Assembly (NCBI GenBank): GCA_963827065.1
Contig: CAWGZM010000007.1
Coordinates: forward strand, 337,743 to 401,742
DNA length: 64,000 nucleotides
From: JACVRW01 sp963827065
GTDB taxonomy: Bacteria; Actinomycetota; Thermoleophilia; Solirubrobacterales; Thermoleophilaceae
Reading direction: 5' to 3'
Numbering within the stretch: position 1 is the stretch's first letter; the number at the start of each line of letters is the position of its first letter. Under the pieces are notes generated by a model. It saw nothing but the letters and a program-made list of their open reading frames with translations, ran no database searches and was not told where the DNA came from. Position numbers and translations under genes: made by a program. Of this stretch, positions 8,514 to 15,936 are shown piece after piece.

Positions 8514-8878
8514 GCGACCTCGAACCAGTCGGCTGCCGCCCAGATCCGCGCCGCCGCGCGGCCTGAGTCCAGGTCTGCGGCCAGCCGCAGCGAGACCCGG
8601 GCGAGCAGCTGCGCGACCGTGATGCCCTCGCTGAAAGCCTCGTGCTCGAGCGCCTCCCAGTCGCTGGGCTCGAGCGCCACCGTCAGCGCGCGGGGCCACT
8701 CGGCAGGGGGCTCGCCGAGGAAGCTCGATTCGCGCCGGGCGCCCGCGATGCCGAGGTGGTAGTGCGCGGCCCTCGCCAGGAACTCCCCGGGGGTCACTCC
8801 CAGAGCCTCGCTCTGGTACTCGACAGCCTCGATTCCGAAGCCTTCGAGGAGCAGTGGAATACGGCGCCTGACCACCAT
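8510..8878 (-). CDS. Small protein with two ribbon-helix-helix-like units (paralogue of 11818-12192)
   Basis: This 122-residue protein is not assignable to a named family with certainty. It holds two units of about 45 residues, each with a short strand followed by two helices. The second reads LTVALEPSDWEALEHEA then a RLAADLDSGR helix end. The protein encoded at 11818-12192 has the same two-unit plan, with YYLADRDSGR and YYLADLDGGR. Strand-helix-helix units are typical of ribbon-helix-helix DNA binders, so a single-chain pseudo-dimer is a reasonable guess. It is the third gene of a minus-strand operon, 38 nt after the large LuxR regulator. Its stop codon overlaps that of the sigma gene in CTAG. 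Confidence 0.55.
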   Translation of the reverse strand: MVVRRRIPLLLEGFGIEAVEYQSEALGVTPGEFLARAAHYHLGIAGARRESSFLGEPPAEWPRALTVALEPSDWEALEHEAFSEGITVAQLLARVSLRLAADLDSGRAAARIWAAADWFEVA

Positions 8879-8916
8879 CCAGGTCCTATATCGGCAGGAG
8901 CGCCGAAAACCTTACG

Positions 8917-11775
8917 TCAGCGCTCGAGCAGTTCGCGCAATCTCGCACGCGAGTCCACGTCCAGCTTGCGGAAGCTGTGACCGAGGTGCCATTCGACCGT
9001 CTTGACCGTGACGACGAGCTGTTCGGCGATCTGGCGGTTCGAGAGGCCCCGAGCAGCGAGCATCGCGACCTGGCGCTCGCGCTCTGTGAGCGCGTCCACG
9101 CCTGAGAGGGCGGTTCGCCGCGGGCGCGCGCCGGCGGTCTTCGCTTCGTTCTTCGCGCGTACCACCAGCGCCTCTGCGCCGCAGCGCTGGGCGAGGTCGA
9201 GTCCCAGCCGAAGCGGTTGGCGGGCGTCGCGGCGACGCCCGGAGCGGCGCAGGGCAGCGCCGAACTCGACGAGCGTGCGCGCCCGCTCGAGCGCGGCCTG
9301 CGAGCTCTCCACCTGCGTGACGGCCGCCTCGAGCGCCTCGAGCCCCCTTTCGGGGCCACGGATCATTCCGAGCCCGCGCAGCGCACGGCCGATCGCCCCA
9401 GGCGCGCCGAAGGCCTCAGCCAGCTCGAGCTCGCGCTCGGCGAGCTCGTTGGCCTCGGCGGTCATCCCAAGCATCGCGCAGGCGATCGCGGCGCCCGAGC
9501 GCCAGGGCGAGAAGGCCGGGTTGTCGGCGCCGCCCGCCGCGCCGAGCTCGCCGCAGCGGCGGTAGTCGGCCAGCGCCGCCTCGACGTTGCCCTCGAGGAA
9601 GGCGAGCCGGGCGCGCGTGCCCAGCACCGCGTTCCAGGTTGGCGCGTGCTCGGCGGGGCTCTTCTCGGCAGCGGTGAGGTGCCGGCGGGCGGTGCGGAGG
9701 TCGCCGCGCTCGATCAGGCAGTTCGCGAGTACGACGCGGGCGCCGGCGAGGCTCAGCCTCCACCCGTGCCGCTCCACCGCAAGTGCCTGGCGAGCATCAG
9801 CCGCCGCGTCCGGGATGCGCCCGCGCAGCAGGATCGCGATCGAGCGCATGTGCGAGGCGTTGGCGAAGCCGAGCACCGAGCCGCGCGTGCGCGCGTCCTC
9901 GACGGCGGCCGTGAGCGCGGCCTCCGCGGTCTGCAGGTCCTCGGCGATCGACAGCGCGAAAGCGGGCAGGTAGTAGACGGGCCCGTCGGCCGTCTCGTCC
10001 TCGAGCAGGGCGCCGCGGGCCAGCGCGCGCTCCGCCAGGTCGCGAACCTCGGCGCTCGGCCGGCCGCGGATGGCGCCCTCCATGGCGTGGACGGCGAGCA
10101 GCGCCCGCTTGCCGGCGTGCTCGGCGCCGTCGGGCGGCTCGTCAGGCAGCGGCCGGCCGTCCGGCCCGGGGTCGCCGAAGAGGGCCGTGCTTGCGCGGGC
10201 GGCGCGCAGGCGGCCGGTCAGCTCGTCGTCCTCCTCGCCGGCCTGCTCGAGCGCCAGATCGAGGATCGCCTTGGCCTCCTCCTGCCTTCCGAGGGCGAGC
10301 AGCGCGCGGCCCGCGTCGAGGGCGCTTCCGAGCTGCTCCGGGACGGCGGTCACGGATTCCACGGCCTCGCTCAGCCGGCGCGCGGCCTCGGGTTCGCCGG
10401 CCGTGGCCTCGGCGCAGCCGAGTTCGAAGACCACGTGTGCGCGCAGGCGGCGCGGCGGCGGCTCCTCGAGCGCGCGGCGCAGGTAGCGGACGGCCTCGGC
10501 GGGCCGGCCCGCCCCGAGCGATCCCGCCGCGGCCTCGCAGAGCGCCTCGACGGCCCAGCCACTGCCGTTGCGCGTGGCGTTCATCAGGTGTGCTGCGATG
10601 CGATGAGCCGGCGCGTCCTCGGACTCCAGGATCCGCGAGGCACGCCGGTGAAGAGTCGCCCGCTCGATCGGCGAGAGGGCTGCGGCGATCGCCGTTCCGA
10701 CCACGGGCTGGCTGAACGAGAGCGGCTCGTGGGCGCTCAGCAGGCCGGACTCGATCAGGCTGTCCGCGATCGTGGCGGCCTGCTCCGAGTCAAGCCTCGC
10801 CAGGCCGGCCACGTGACGCAGCTCGGCGCCCGGTCCGAGTATCGCGACCGCCTTGAGCATGCCGGCAGCGCGGGGATCGACTCCGTTCGCGTGCGCGACC
10901 GCCCAGTCCGAGATGCTCGCGGGCGCCAGCGCGCGCACGTCGGCCGCGGTCAGCCCGGCGGAGCCGTCGCGCGAGACGAGCTCGCCCGCCAGCGCGTCGA
11001 TCAGAAGCGGATTCCCGGCGGAAGCGTGGTGGATCGCGCGACAGGCGCTCTCGGGCGCGCCCGGCAGCCACGCGTCGCGCACGCGGCGGGCGGTGCCGTC
11101 GGCGTCCAGCGCGCCGAGCGTCAACCGCCTCGTGGCAGGATGGCGAGCGACCTCGCCGACAAGCGGGTGTGCCTGGCGGGCCGGCAGCGAGCCGGCCGTG
11201 AGCACGAGCGCGATAGGGAGCTCCTCGAGCCGGGCGCCGAGGTGCAGCAGGAAGCGAAGGCTCGCCTCGTCGGCATGATCGACGTCATCCACCGCCAGCA
11301 GCAGTGGCCCGCGGGCTGCGAACTTCGCGCACAGGCGATAGACACCGTGCAGCACCTCGGAGGACGGCTCGGAGAAGACGGAACGCGGGGGCGGCTCGAA
11401 GAGCGGCAGGGCCTGTCGTGCGGAGCCGCTCAGCAGGCTCGCCCGCTCCTCCTCTCCGGCCCGCGCGAGCCTTGCCTCCAAGAGTTGCAGCACGACGCCA
11501 AATCCGAAATCCCGCTCGTGGCGCTGGCCCGCGGCGGTGAGCACGTCCATTCCGAGCTCGTCGCCGTGGGTGCGGACGGACGTCAGCAGAGTGGTCTTGC
11601 CGAACCCCTCCATCCCCTCGAGCAGGACTAGGCTCCCCTTGCCCGCGCATGCGGCCGCGAGCGCCTGAGCGGCGAGCCCCCAGGGCTCGTCGCGGTCGAC
11701 CAGGGCGAGGGGGAAGGCCGCGTCGACTCGTCGCCCTGGGCGCGAGCCTGCTCCCAAAGCGCGTGGGCCAGTCAC
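8917..11775 (-). CDS. Large ATP-binding LuxR-family transcriptional regulator (LAL type)
   Basis: A 952-residue regulator of the MalT/LAL plan: AAA/STAND ATPase (Walker A GMEGFGKTT at 54-62, Walker B LLLAVDDVDHAD at about 158-169), a long TPR-like helical region (about 330-880) rich in Ala, and a C-terminal LuxR helix-turn-helix (about 892-950: LTERERQVAMLAARGLSNRQ and VKTVEWHLGHSFRKL). The family uses ATP and an inducer to oligomerise and activate transcription. It is sandwiched in one operon between two paralogous small proteins (gaps 38 and 42 nt). The opposite strand has a long open frame, which is a GC artefact. Confidence 0.9.
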   Translation of the reverse strand: MTGPRALGAGSRPGRRVDAAFPLALVDRDEPWGLAAQALAAACAGKGSLVLLEGMEGFGKTTLLTSVRTHGDELGMDVLTAAGQRHERDFGFGVVLQLLEARLARAGEEERASLLSGSARQALPLFEPPPRSVFSEPSSEVLHGVYRLCAKFAARGPLLLAVDDVDHADEASLRFLLHLGARLEELPIALVLTAGSLPARQAHPLVGEVARHPATRRLTLGALDADGTARRVRDAWLPGAPESACRAIHHASAGNPLLIDALAGELVSRDGSAGLTAADVRALAPASISDWAVAHANGVDPRAAGMLKAVAILGPGAELRHVAGLARLDSEQAATIADSLIESGLLSAHEPLSFSQPVVGTAIAAALSPIERATLHRRASRILESEDAPAHRIAAHLMNATRNGSGWAVEALCEAAAGSLGAGRPAEAVRYLRRALEEPPPRRLRAHVVFELGCAEATAGEPEAARRLSEAVESVTAVPEQLGSALDAGRALLALGRQEEAKAILDLALEQAGEEDDELTGRLRAARASTALFGDPGPDGRPLPDEPPDGAEHAGKRALLAVHAMEGAIRGRPSAEVRDLAERALARGALLEDETADGPVYYLPAFALSIAEDLQTAEAALTAAVEDARTRGSVLGFANASHMRSIAILLRGRIPDAAADARQALAVERHGWRLSLAGARVVLANCLIERGDLRTARRHLTAAEKSPAEHAPTWNAVLGTRARLAFLEGNVEAALADYRRCGELGAAGGADNPAFSPWRSGAAIACAMLGMTAEANELAERELELAEAFGAPGAIGRALRGLGMIRGPERGLEALEAAVTQVESSQAALERARTLVEFGAALRRSGRRRDARQPLRLGLDLAQRCGAEALVVRAKNEAKTAGARPRRTALSGVDALTERERQVAMLAARGLSNRQIAEQLVVTVKTVEWHLGHSFRKLDVDSRARLRELLER

Positions 11776-11817
11776 CTGTCCAGACTAAGCGCGGTCTGCG
11801 TACCGCGCAAACCTGGA

Positions 11818-12192
11818 CTAATTGCCGGGCTTTTGGCGCTCCTCGACCGCTCCGCGGAACCGTTCGGCGAGTCGTCCGCCGTCCAGATCGGCCAGGTAGT
11901 AGAGCAGCGCGTGCTCCGCCAGCCGCGACGGCTCGACCCCCTGACCGGTTGCCTCCTGGCGCAGGGCGGCGAAGGTTTCGTCGTCGAGATCGATCTCGAG
12001 TCCGTCAAGATCGAGCGATGTTCGCGCGAAGCGCGGCACACGCCAGGCCGGCCGGCCGCTGTCACGGTCGGCGAGGTAGTAGAGCGAGGCCGTGCGCACG
12101 ACCGTGCTGGCCGAATCACGGTGCTCCTCGGCGAATTGAGACAGGGCTTGCCGTCCGAAGTTGTCTAGTTGAAGCGTCATGCTCTTGGTCAT
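11818..12192 (-). CDS. Small protein with duplicated ribbon-helix-helix-like unit (YYLAD motif)
   Basis: A 124-residue protein built of two similar units: about residues 3-50 (MTLQLDNFGRQALSQFA then LYYLADRDSGR) and 63-112 (LEIDLDDETFAALRQEA then LLYYLADLDGGR). Each has a strand followed by two predicted helices, the arrangement of ribbon-helix-helix DNA-binding domains. It heads the operon containing the LAL regulator and its own paralogue at 8510-8878. I do not know a named family. A DNA-binding or regulator-partner role is inferred from fold pattern and context. ATG at 12192 opens a divergent, hairpin-rich intergenic region. Confidence 0.55.
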   Translation of the reverse strand: MTKSMTLQLDNFGRQALSQFAEEHRDSASTVVRTASLYYLADRDSGRPAWRVPRFARTSLDLDGLEIDLDDETFAALRQEATGQGVEPSRLAEHALLYYLADLDGGRLAERFRGAVEERQKPGN

Positions 12193-12514
12193 CCAGGCCC
12201 TCTACGTGGGACGAGTGCGTCGAGGGGCGTCGACCCGCGCTCGCCCAAATTACTCCACCACCCCGTGGGAAGTGAACGCCCGTGGAGCGCGTGCGCATGC
12301 GCAGATGGGCCATTTCCCCACCCTCGAGCGTTCTGGATGGACGGGGGGAAGGGATGCCCCCTCCCCCCGTCCGACGGGTCCAGATCAGGGCGCCGAAGCG
12401 CCCTGCCAGGGCTGCGGACCTTGATTGAGCCGCCGCCGGGCGGCCCGGAAGGCCCGCACCGGATGAACGCAGCCAGCCCCCGATTTCTTGCGCCCGGCGT
12501 AACCCGAATGCGGG
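12193..12514. promoter_or_regulatory. Divergent 322-bp intergenic region with palindrome and hairpins
   Basis: No credible gene is seen here. The region separates the minus-strand YYLAD/LAL operon from the plus-strand DagK-like gene. It contains a perfect 12-bp palindrome TGCGCATGCGCA (12292-12303). A long G/C hairpin lies at 12339-12372, where GGACGGGGGGAAGGG pairs with CCCTCCCCCCGTCC with one bulge. A perfect 8-bp hairpin with a CGAA loop lies at 12386-12405, and a GCCGCC/GGCGGC stem lies near 12429-12444. The palindrome could be an operator. The hairpins could form a structured leader of the DagK-like mRNA or block read-through. Confidence 0.45.
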
Positions 12515-13516
12515 ATGGGGTTCGTATCCCTCGTGGAGACCACACTCGAACGAGCGGAGGACCTCACCGAGCGGCTGCTGCCGGCCCGCACTCCGAAGCG
12601 GCGGATGCTGGTCATCGTCAACCCGTACGCGACGACCGTCTCGGACCGGCTTCGCAACCTGGTCGTGTACGCGCTCGAGTCGCGCTACGCGGTGGAGGCG
12701 ATCGACACCCAGGAGCGAAACCACGCCACCCGGCTCTGCCGCGAGGCCGCCCGCGAGGGCTACGACGCCGTGGTGGCGTTCGGCGGCGACGGAACCGTCA
12801 ACGAGGCGGCCAACGGGCTGGCCGGGTCCGACACCCCGCTCACCGCCCTGCCGGGAGGCTCCACGAACGTGTGGGCCCGCGTGCTCGGCATCCCGAACGA
12901 CGTGGTCGACGCCACCGAGCACCTCCTGCGGATGGCGGACGAGTGGCGCCCGCGGGCGGTCGACCTCGGCAGGGTCGACGACCGACACTTCGTGTTCTCG
13001 GCGGGCGTGGGCCTCGACGCGAGCGTCGTCAAGAGCGTCGACGAGCACCCCTACCGCAAGCGCCGCTTCGGCGCCTGGTTCTACGGCTACACCGCCCTGG
13101 CCACCTTCAACCGCAGGTACCTCGTCAACCCGCCGCAGGTGCGCGTGACCGTGGGCGGGCGCGAGCTGCGCGGCGTGACCGTGGTCGTCCAGAACGCCGA
13201 GCTCTTCACCTACTTCCGCCAGCAGCCGATCCGAGTGGTCGAACCGGCCGGGCTCGACACGGGCTCTATCTCGATCGGCGTACTGAAGCGCGCAACCGTG
13301 TTGGAGCTGCCCACGCTCGTGCCGAGGCTCCTGTCGGGCAACGCGCGCCGGGTGATGCGCAACCGCCAGGTCGAGGCGCTGCCCCAGCTGTCGGGCGCGA
13401 AGGTCGAGGCGATCGACGACCGCCCGTTCCCCGTGCACGTCGACGGCGACTACATCGGCGACTTCTCGGAGGTCGAGTTCGGAGTGAGCCCGCGCGGGCT
13501 GCTGGCGGTGGCTTGA
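12515..13516 (+). CDS. Diacylglycerol/lipid kinase family protein (DagK/YegS-like)
   Basis: A 333-residue protein with the diacylglycerol kinase catalytic domain. VIVNPYA at 33-39 forms the nucleotide-binding start, GGDGTVNEAANG at 90-101 is the signature loop, and LPGGSTNVWAR follows. The C-terminal beta domain ends with VHVDGDYIGD, matching the usual V.vDGE motif. The family phosphorylates lipid substrates (diacylglycerol, or phosphatidylinositol-like and sphingoid lipids in some members) using ATP at the membrane surface. The exact lipid is not predictable. Start: ATG at 12515. The gene is convergent with rel (stop codons 4 nt apart). Confidence 0.85.
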   Translation: MGFVSLVETTLERAEDLTERLLPARTPKRRMLVIVNPYATTVSDRLRNLVVYALESRYAVEAIDTQERNHATRLCREAAREGYDAVVAFGGDGTVNEAANGLAGSDTPLTALPGGSTNVWARVLGIPNDVVDATEHLLRMADEWRPRAVDLGRVDDRHFVFSAGVGLDASVVKSVDEHPYRKRRFGAWFYGYTALATFNRRYLVNPPQVRVTVGGRELRGVTVVVQNAELFTYFRQQPIRVVEPAGLDTGSISIGVLKRATVLELPTLVPRLLSGNARRVMRNRQVEALPQLSGAKVEAIDDRPFPVHVDGDYIGDFSEVEFGVSPRGLLAVA

Positions 13517-13519
13517 CGC

Positions 13520-15895
13520 CTAGCCGGTCGGCGTCACTCGGTAGGCGTCGAACACCGACTCGATGTTCCTGATCCGCGTGATGGCGGTCTTCAGCGACTG
13601 GGTGTCCCCCACCTCGACGACGAAGCGGTTCTTCACCATCGGATGCACCACGGTGCAGCGCGCCTCGAGGATGTTGATGCCGGTCTCGGCGAAGGTCCGG
13701 GACAGGTCCTCGAGCAGCCGGTGCCGGTCCCAGCCGTCCACCTGCAGCTCGACGCGGAAGGACGAGGTGGTGTCCCCCTCCCACTCGACCCTGGCGAAAC
13801 GCTCCGGGTTCTTCCTGAGCGCCACCGCGTTCGGGCAGCTCTCGTGGTGGATCGTGATCCCCTTGCCGAGCGAGATGTAGCCGACGATCGGATCGCCCGG
13901 GACCGGGCGGCAGCACTTCGCGATCCGCAGCATCACGTCCTCGACACCCTCCACCTTGATGCCGTAGGTGGACGAGGCGGCGGTCTTCTTCGGCGTCTCC
14001 TTGCGCTCGAGCAGCTCGGCTGCGGGCGAGGGCGCCTCGACGGCGGACTCGCCCTCCTTGAGCCGGTGCATCAGCTTGTTGACGACCGTCTTCGAGGAGA
14101 TCTTCGCCTGGCCGAGCGCGATGTAGAAGTCCTCGCCCTTGCGGAAGCCCATCTCGCGGATCACGTCTGCGAGCAGCGGGGAGCCGGCGATCTTCTGCGG
14201 CGGCAGGCCCGCCCGCTTCAGGTTCTCATGCAGGATCTCGCGGCCGCTGCGCTCCGAGTCCTCGCGCCGCTCGCGCTTGAACCAGGCGCGGATCTTCGAC
14301 TGGGCGCGCGTCGTCTTGGCGAGTGCGAGCCAGTCCCGCGACGGACCGCGCTCCTTCTTCGAGGTGAGCACCTCAACGATGTCGCCGGACTGGAGCGTGT
14401 AGTGGAGCGGGACGATCTTGCCGTTGACCTTGGCGCCCACGCAGCGGTGGCCCACGTCCGTGTGGATCTCGTACGCGAAGTCGAGCGGCGTGGCGCCGGC
14501 GGCGAGTGACTTGACCTCCCCCTTGGGCGTGAAGACGAAGACCTCGTCCTCGAACAGGTCCGCCTTGAGCGTCTCCGCGAACTCCTGGGGATCGGAGGTG
14601 TCCTGCTGCCAGTCGATCAGGTGGCGCAGCCACTCGACCTTCTCCTCGACCGGCTTCGAGCCGTCCTCCTTGTAGATCCAGTGCGCCGCGACGCCGAACT
14701 CGGCGGTCCGGTGCATCTCCATCGTCCGGATCTGGATCTCGAGCGGCCGCCCCTCAGGCCCGATCACGGTGGTGTGGAGGGCCTGATACATGTTGAACTT
14801 GGGCATCGCGACCCAGTCCTTGAAGCGCCCCGGCAGCGGCTTCCAGAGCGAGTGGATGACGCCGATCGCGCCGTAGCAGTCCTTGACCGATTCGACGATC
14901 ACGCGCATGGCGGTCAGGTCGTAGATCTCGTTGAACTCGCGGCCCTTCTTGGTCATCTTCGAGTAGATCGAGTAGAAGTGCTTCGCCCGGCCTGAGATGT
15001 CGGCCTCGATGCCGACCGCACCAAGCTCCTTGCGCAGGTACTCGCCCGCCCGTCCGACATAGGCCTCGCGCTCGTCGCGCTGCTGGGACACGAGCTGCTT
15101 GATCTCGTTGTACTTGCGCGGGTGGAGCGTCGCGAAGGCGAGGTCCTCGAGCTCCCACTTGATCGCGTGGATGCCGAGCCGGTGCGCCAGCGGGGCGAAG
15201 ATCTCGAGCGTCTCCTTAGCCTTCTCCTGCTGCTTCGGCTTCGGCATCGCGCCGATCGTGCGCATGTTGTGGAGCCGGTCGGCGAGCTTGATAAGGATGA
15301 CCCGGATGTCCTGGGCCATCGCGATCATCATCTTGCGGTAGTTCTCTGCCTGGCGGTCGTCGCGGCTCTGGAAGGTGACGCCCGACAGCTTCGTCACGCC
15401 GTCGACGAGGTGGCAGACCTCCTCGCTGAAGTCCTCGCGGACCTCGTCCAGGGACGCGCTCGTGTCCTCGACCGTGTCGTGCAGGAGGGCCGCACAGAGC
15501 GTCGCCGTGTCGAGCCGCATCCCGGCGCAGATCTTGGCCACGCCGACCGGATGGATGATGAAGTTCTCCCCGCTGGCGCGGCGCTGGTCCGCGTGCCGGT
15601 CGCAGGCGAATACGAAGGCCTCCTCCACCTGGCGGCGGTCGATCTCCTCCGCCGCCTCCGCGGCATGCTCCTCGACCACCGCGAAGAGGTCGGCGAGGAG
15701 CACGCGCTGGCCCTCCGTCAGCCGCGAGCGCATGGCGGTCGGCTCTAGCGAGCCCGCCTCCGGATGCTCGTCTACGCGGTGGTGCTCGAAGTCGCGGCGG
15801 TCGGCCTCGGCGAGCTCGGCCTTGCCACGCCCCGCCGGCGGCACGGCCGGCGCGGCCACCTCCCGTCTTCCGTTGCCACGCGGTAGCTTCGGCAT
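13520..15895 (-). CDS. rel: Bifunctional (p)ppGpp synthetase/hydrolase (Rel)
   Basis: A 791-residue stringent-response enzyme. Domains in order are: an HD hydrolase (about 90-240, with HPVGVA and ALLHDTVEDT), the synthetase (about 290-420, with YSIYSKM, YDLTAMRVIV and YQALHTTV), TGS (about 475-535, VFTPKGEVKSL), a helical region, and a C-terminal ACT domain (FRVELQVDGWDRHRLLEDLS). It makes (p)ppGpp from GTP/GDP and ATP on starved ribosomes and also degrades it. GGAGGA sits immediately before ATG 15895, so ATG 15733 is a possible alternative start. The frame stays open through recJ and gives a spurious 1658-codon ORF. It lies 41 nt downstream of recJ, probably cotranscribed. Confidence 0.96.
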   Translation of the reverse strand: MPKLPRGNGRREVAAPAVPPAGRGKAELAEADRRDFEHHRVDEHPEAGSLEPTAMRSRLTEGQRVLLADLFAVVEEHAAEAAEEIDRRQVEEAFVFACDRHADQRRASGENFIIHPVGVAKICAGMRLDTATLCAALLHDTVEDTSASLDEVREDFSEEVCHLVDGVTKLSGVTFQSRDDRQAENYRKMMIAMAQDIRVILIKLADRLHNMRTIGAMPKPKQQEKAKETLEIFAPLAHRLGIHAIKWELEDLAFATLHPRKYNEIKQLVSQQRDEREAYVGRAGEYLRKELGAVGIEADISGRAKHFYSIYSKMTKKGREFNEIYDLTAMRVIVESVKDCYGAIGVIHSLWKPLPGRFKDWVAMPKFNMYQALHTTVIGPEGRPLEIQIRTMEMHRTAEFGVAAHWIYKEDGSKPVEEKVEWLRHLIDWQQDTSDPQEFAETLKADLFEDEVFVFTPKGEVKSLAAGATPLDFAYEIHTDVGHRCVGAKVNGKIVPLHYTLQSGDIVEVLTSKKERGPSRDWLALAKTTRAQSKIRAWFKRERREDSERSGREILHENLKRAGLPPQKIAGSPLLADVIREMGFRKGEDFYIALGQAKISSKTVVNKLMHRLKEGESAVEAPSPAAELLERKETPKKTAASSTYGIKVEGVEDVMLRIAKCCRPVPGDPIVGYISLGKGITIHHESCPNAVALRKNPERFARVEWEGDTTSSFRVELQVDGWDRHRLLEDLSRTFAETGINILEARCTVVHPMVKNRFVVEVGDTQSLKTAITRIRNIESVFDAYRVTPTG

Positions 15896-15936
15896 GTCCT
15901 CCCCGAGTTTAGAGTCGGGGGCGGAGTGGAGCCCCG

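Noticed and set aside
9217..11631. An 804-codon plus-strand open frame
   Set aside because: It is antisense to the LAL regulator and has a Gly/Arg/Gln-rich composition with no domain; a GC shadow.
12169..13572. A 467-codon plus-strand frame overlapping the DagK-like gene
   Set aside because: Arg/Pro-rich shadow in another frame; the DagK frame has the GGDGTVNE motif.
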